30,421 nucleotides of DNA from JALZAQ01 sp038253885. Lineage in GTDB: Bacteria > Gemmatimonadota > Gemmatimonadetes > Gemmatimonadales > Gemmatimonadaceae. The stretch is taken from the NCBI GenBank assembly GCA_038253885.1, contig JBBSGP010000036.1, positions 1-30,421 of the forward strand. Direction: 5' to 3'. The position numbers and the translations under genes were made by a program. Each line of letters starts with the position of its first letter. Within the stretch, counting starts at the first letter, position 1. The notes under the pieces were generated by a model, which worked only from the letters and a program-made list of their open reading frames with translations, was not told the DNA's origin and did not search any database. Of this stretch, positions 28,239 through 30,421 are shown one piece after another.

Positions 28239-28783
28239 CGTGGCTCTCCCGCGTGCAGAAAGTGCACGTAAACGACGTGCCGGGTACCGTGGGATTCCGG
28301 GATGTGCGATCGGCGCCAGCGACCGGTTGGAAGGAGACGGCCGGCCGTCACCAATCGCGCGAACAGTCCTGGCAGGAAGCTCCAGGCGCGCTGCTCGGTG
28401 CTCTCGGGCCGGATGTTCTGCCTCTCCGCAGCTTGCCGGAGATGCGCAGCTGTGATCCCGACTGACCCTGCGTCGTAGGCCAGCTCCTCCGCGATTGGGA
28501 TCAGGACCTGGATCAGCGCTTCGTTCTTGGCTTCGGCGCGAACTCGCGCCTCGCGCTTACGGCGCAGGCCTTCGCGCCGGCCAGGGGCCTCGAAGTCGAT
28601 GACGAGCTGGCGCGATGACTCAGTCTCCTCGCGCAGCACCTCGTCGCGCAGCTTCTGGACGGCCCAGACGATCAGGTCATCGCCCCAGACTTTCGGGTCG
28701 AGGGAGAGCTCCTGTCGCAGCTTGGCGAGCCTGTCCTGCGCCCACTTCGGCAGCGTCGTCTCGTCCCTCCGTGGCGCGCTCAC
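28235..28783 (-). CDS. Early phage protein with C-terminal winged-helix-like domain
   Basis: The 182-residue protein starts at GTG 28781-28783. The N-terminus (LPKWAQDRLAKLRQELSLD) is found in many small phage early proteins. The middle is a basic helix (RREGLRRKREARVRAEAKNE). Residues about 108-178 (GSVGITAAHLRQAAERQNIR; SFLPGLFARLVTAGRLLPTG; RWRRSHIPESHGTRHVVYVH) look like a winged helix with a conserved-looking SHG-x-RHVVYV end. It may bind DNA and assist the replication protein encoded next. The exact role is unknown. Confidence 0.6.
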   Translation of the reverse strand: MSAPRRDETTLPKWAQDRLAKLRQELSLDPKVWGDDLIVWAVQKLRDEVLREETESSRQLVIDFEAPGRREGLRRKREARVRAEAKNEALIQVLIPIAEELAYDAGSVGITAAHLRQAAERQNIRPESTEQRAWSFLPGLFARLVTAGRLLPTGRWRRSHIPESHGTRHVVYVHFLHAGEPR

Positions 28784-29763
28784 GCGGCGCGCCGCGAGAG
28801 ATCCAAGCGCGCGCCGCGGCCGACTCCGACTTTGCCTTCAGCAGCCGCGAGCTCGCGATCGCGCGCCGTGCACGGATCACATTTCTTCCGCCGGCCGTGG
28901 ACGATCGTGGAGCAGCTCACGCAGGGACGTTCGCCGGGGTCAGTCACGCGCCGGCCTTTCGGGCGCCGAACCTTCTGGGGTTTTTTCTCCGCGAGCGCTG
29001 GTGGGCGAGCAGCTCGCGCGGCACGCACGCGTTCGCGCCGGCGACGCTCGCAGGGATAGACGCACTCGTCGCAGCGGAGTGCTGGACGCCCCCAGCCTGG
29101 TTGCCAGATCACCTTTTCGCCGCAAGTGATGCAGGCCGCCGGCGGCCGAGTGGGATGGAGCTCGTAGTAGCGACGGAGAGCGATCTCCCGATAGTACTCC
29201 CGATACTTCGCTCGGTAGCGCCGCATGTACTCGTAGACGCGCTTGGGCTGGCTGAGCGCCTCGCGTCTCTTCTGCGCCTTCACCTTGTCGGGGTTGAGCT
29301 TCCGCCAGAGTCGCTTGTACTCGTTGTGCCGGGCACGCTTCTCCGGATCGGCGAGGTCCCGCTCGCGAGCCTTCGCTCGAATCTCTTCTCGGTTCCGCGC
29401 GACGTGCGCGCGCTCCGAGCGACGGTTGGCGGCCTTCTTGTGCAACCGGCAGCGGATCGCGCTGCCGATCCGACCCTCGACACTCGAGCTGCAGTCGCAG
29501 CAGAGGCCTCGGCGTCGGCGCTCGCACCAGTCGCAGCGCACAAGGGTGCGGCCGGTGATCACCTCGACGTCGACGGTGAGTTTGCCGCCACAGGGATAGG
29601 GTCCGGCACGACGCGGGCAGCGCTTCGCGGTCTGCAGCTCGCGCTCGAGCTGGCGATCGCGGCGGCGCTGCGCGTACTGCCGGGAATACCGACGCCGGCG
29701 GATGGCTCGACACTCGGCGCACGCCGGAGATTCGTGCGCACACCCGATCACGCGCCGAGTCAC
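28780..29763 (-). CDS. Multi-zinc-ribbon basic protein
   Basis: I chose GTG 29761-29763 because it overlaps the upstream TGA and has GGAG eight bases before; an upstream GTG at 29853 would add 30 residues. The 327-residue product has about sixteen cysteines in pairs: C8, C15/C18; C49, C58; C77/C80; C88-C91 cluster; C105; C211/C214 with C231/C234; C281/C284 with C295/C298. These fit at least four zinc ribbons. Between them is a very basic helical linker (about 115-200) with NPDK, DPEK, REYYREIALRRYYELHP. The linker resembles that of the HNH gene at 16142-16534, but no HNH core is visible. Nucleic-acid binding is likely; catalysis is not shown. Confidence 0.65.
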   Translation of the reverse strand: MTRRVIGCAHESPACAECRAIRRRRYSRQYAQRRRDRQLERELQTAKRCPRRAGPYPCGGKLTVDVEVITGRTLVRCDWCERRRRGLCCDCSSSVEGRIGSAIRCRLHKKAANRRSERAHVARNREEIRAKARERDLADPEKRARHNEYKRLWRKLNPDKVKAQKRREALSQPKRVYEYMRRYRAKYREYYREIALRRYYELHPTRPPAACITCGEKVIWQPGWGRPALRCDECVYPCERRRRERVRAARAARPPALAEKKPQKVRRPKGRRVTDPGERPCVSCSTIVHGRRKKCDPCTARDRELAAAEGKVGVGRGARLDLSRRAA

Positions 29764-29960
29764 CGATGTCTCCGCGCGGTCCGCTGTTCCTGGTGCCGGA
29801 GATGAGTTTCGAGCCGCTTCCCGGCCCGCATCTTCTTGCCGATACCGGGACACTCTCGCTCTTGTTTATCGTGCCGACTCCGCTCCGGAGCCAGGGTCGT
29901 TGCGGCGAGCACAGCCGACAGGCCGAGCGATCTGGGCCGCAGCGGCGGCGCCATGGTCAT
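29760..29960 (-). CDS. Small basic early protein
   Basis: A 66-residue protein starts at ATG 29958-29960 with GGAGGGGG upstream. The second half (ERECPGIGKKMRAGKRLETH; LRHQEQRTARRHR) is very basic, with one Cys and several His. It may be an incomplete zinc finger. It is coupled to the multi-zinc-ribbon gene by a GTGA overlap. Function unknown. Confidence 0.5.
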   Translation of the reverse strand: MTMAPPLRPRSLGLSAVLAATTLAPERSRHDKQERECPGIGKKMRAGKRLETHLRHQEQRTARRHR

Positions 29961-30163
29961 CGCCCCCTCCAGAAGAGGAGGGCGGACCAGGGATCACCGG
30001 AGAACCGCTCGGCGCCGGTGGAGTGGTAGAGGCGGCTGGCGGTCGATGTCGGCCTGTGATCTGGCTGGTCTCGCCAGCGCCGACACAGCCGGCGGACAGT
30101 ACCGAAAAGGCTCGTCAGGGCAGGGAAACGGGCCCTTTTTCGCTCGAAATAGCGCAGGGACAC
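29957..30163 (-). CDS. Possible first gene of the early operon
   Basis: A 68-residue frame starts at GTG 30161-30163 and overlaps the next gene by ATGA, which argues for translation. The product is very basic (MSLRYFERKRARFPALTSLF; GTVRRLCRRWRDQPDHRP). There is no ribosome binding site, and the start lies inside a tandem repeat that belongs to the att-like region, so it may be spurious. Confidence 0.35.
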   Translation of the reverse strand: MSLRYFERKRARFPALTSLFGTVRRLCRRWRDQPDHRPTSTASRLYHSTGAERFSGDPWSALLFWRGR

Positions 30164-30240
30164 TTCAGGGACACTTTGCGCGTCGCCGTGACGCGAAAAC
30201 GGGCCGGAATTGTCGTGGCCACGTCGATCAGGTACACTTT
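30156..30240 (+). repeat. Three arm-type direct repeats next to the tRNA remnant
   Basis: AGGGACACTT occurs at 30156-30165 and 30167-30176, exactly 11 bases apart, and a variant AGGTACACTT at 30230-30239. Short direct repeats flanking a tRNA-derived core are typical integrase arm-binding sites. Between the copies (30178-30229) and the core I see no gene. The integrase itself is not in the window. Confidence 0.5.
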
Positions 30241-30275
30241 CGTCGAGCGGAGTGCGGAAGAGTGGCGTTTTGTAT

Positions 30276-30312
30276 CTAGAAGCGGTCGTCGGTTCAATCC
30301 CGACCGCTGGCT
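30276..30312 (+). other. 3' fragment of a tRNA gene, probable attachment-site core
   Basis: A complete T-arm is present: stem GTCGG (30288-30292), loop TTCAATC (30293-30299), stem CCGAC (30300-30304), then a 7-base acceptor strand CGCTGGC and discriminator T at 30312; CCA is not encoded. The matching 5' acceptor GCCAGCG and D-arm are not found at the right distance upstream, so only the 3' part exists. This is what tyrosine-integrase elements leave at the junction (attL, attR or attP core). The amino acid identity cannot be assigned. Confidence 0.6.
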
Positions 30313-30317
30313 CTCCG

Positions 30318-30421
30318 TCAACGCGTCGCAGCGGCGTCGGTCCGCAGCTGGTAGAGCAGATCGTCCTCGACGCGGTAGAGAAGGGGCGCGATGGGGATGC
30401 GCGGATAGATCTCGCGCAGGC
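30318..30421 (-). CDS. C-terminal end of a gene cut by the window edge
   Basis: The last 33 residues (LREIYPRIPIAPLLYRVEDD to DAAATR) end at TGA 30318-30320 and look like real protein. If the tRNA fragment marks the junction of an integrated prophage, this would be a flanking host gene. Too little is visible to name a family. Confidence 0.5.
   Translation of the reverse strand, partial: LREIYPRIPIAPLLYRVEDDLLYQLRTDAAATR

Noticed and set aside
30115..30321. 68-residue minus-strand ORF over the att-like region
   Set aside because: It reads through the tRNA fragment and the arm-type repeats, has no ribosome binding site and shows no family features.
30344..30359. D-arm-like GCAGCTGGTAGAGCA, suggesting a second tRNA
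   Set aside because: It lies inside a coding frame on the minus strand, and no matching anticodon arm, T-arm or acceptor follows.
1..30421. CRISPR array, rRNA, insertion sequence or integrase
   Set aside because: I saw no regularly spaced repeats, no rRNA-like sequence, no transposase and no integrase or recombinase motifs in any frame.

Overview
This GC-rich window is almost entirely a tailed phage or prophage of lambda-like (siphovirus) layout. Nearly all genes lie head-to-tail on the minus strand with overlapping ATGA, GTGA or TGATG stop/start junctions. The host is probably in or near Gemmatimonadota: the BIG2-type Ig domain in the tail-terminator gene and the lipoprotein resemble families common there. 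That placement is inference from sequence style, not from a marker gene.

The minus-strand genes are best read from right to left. The right end (about 30156-30312) holds direct repeats and the 3' part of a tRNA gene, which together look like an attachment site. Next is an early/replication block (29960 to 25284): a Cys-rich multi-zinc-ribbon protein, a winged-helix protein, a DUF1376-like replication protein and a string of very small coupled genes. Then come a gpZ-like minor tail protein, a hairpin-rich gap, and the packaging/head block: small and large terminase, a gpW-like protein with an extra beta domain, lambda-family portal, a prohead protease fused to a major capsid protein, a broken HNH endonuclease, a second paralogous major capsid protein, and three small head genes. 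The tail block follows: tail terminator fused to BIG2 and LamG domains, tail tube, G/GT chaperones with a clear -1 frameshift signal, tape measure, distal tail and a 1099-residue tail-tip protein. Last is a lysis block: holin-like membrane proteins, a lipoprotein, a CHAP/NlpC-type endolysin and a spanin-like protein.

A three-gene plus-strand mini-operon (1616-2293) interrupts the lysis block. It has its own promoter with an internal palindrome and encodes a small HTH protein. No integrase and no classical repressor are visible. If the right end is an attachment site, the integrase should lie outside the window.

The main observations beyond routine phage content are: (1) tandem paralogous capsid genes around a decayed HNH gene; (2) a two-copy, about 100-nt structured element ending in a terminator, placed before the head genes and before the lysis genes; (3) an A_AAA_AAC slippery site with a downstream hairpin in the tail chaperone gene; (4) sugar-binding or adhesion-type domains fused to several virion proteins; (5) a multi-zinc-ribbon protein whose basic linker resembles that of the HNH gene; (6) an att-like right end with three arm-type repeats.
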